Below are positions 5,487 to 5,506 of a stretch of DNA of 5,506 bases, piece by piece. The stretch covers positions 1-5,506 of the forward strand of contig JAQVNT010000119.1 of NCBI GenBank assembly GCA_028702975.1, read 5' to 3'. Under the pieces are notes generated by a model that was given only the letters and a program-made list of their open reading frames with translations, was not told the DNA's origin and did no database searches. Within the stretch, counting starts at the first letter, position 1; every line of letters begins with the position of its first letter. The DNA is from Candidatus Delongbacteria bacterium. GTDB lineage: Bacteria; UBA4055. Position numbers and translations under genes: made by a program.

Positions 5487-5506
5487 TTTATTCCTGTGTT
5501 AACAAT

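Noticed and set aside
1..5506. CRISPR array, transposase, integrase, or rRNA/tRNA genes
   Set aside because: No regularly spaced repeats, DDE or tyrosine/serine recombinase motifs, or RNA gene signatures were found on either strand.

Overview
The window fits the FCB group, probably Bacteroidota or Ignavibacteriota. The evidence is a secreted lipoprotein with a 6-bladed beta-propeller (NHL-type) fold common in those phyla, a RecG N-terminus close to theirs, and AT-rich accessory genes. Genes other than recG mostly have recognisable Shine-Dalgarno sequences. The phylum call is an inference from gene style; no rRNA or other marker is present.

Left part (1-1670): a core region. The first 128 codons of recG run off the left edge on the minus strand. 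A 133-bp divergent spacer carries back-to-back promoter candidates, and a solitary lipoprotein/beta-propeller gene follows on the plus strand.

Middle and right (about 1680-5486): an AT-rich accessory block entirely on the minus strand. In transcription order it holds (i) a two-gene cassette at 5486-3751, a winged-helix AbiEi-like putative antitoxin joined by a GTGA overlap to a nucleotidyltransferase of AbiEii type; (ii) a broken start of a RhuM-family gene at 3692-3546; (iii) a canonical type IV AbiEi/AbiEii toxin-antitoxin operon at 3523-1861; (iv) a 19-codon stub resembling the start of a Bro-N/antirepressor-type gene at 1849-1790; and (v) a G8/C8 hairpin nested in a larger inverted repeat, separating the block from the convergent lipoprotein gene.

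The main interpretation is a small TA/defence island in which two nucleotidyltransferase-based modules lie in tandem. The canonical AbiE module is bracketed by an exact 17-bp direct repeat (1834-1850 and 3677-3693). Each copy covers the start codon of a truncated phage- or virulence-type gene. This looks like repeated gene replacement at one site. The function of the first pair as a TA system, and the role of the repeat, are inferences.
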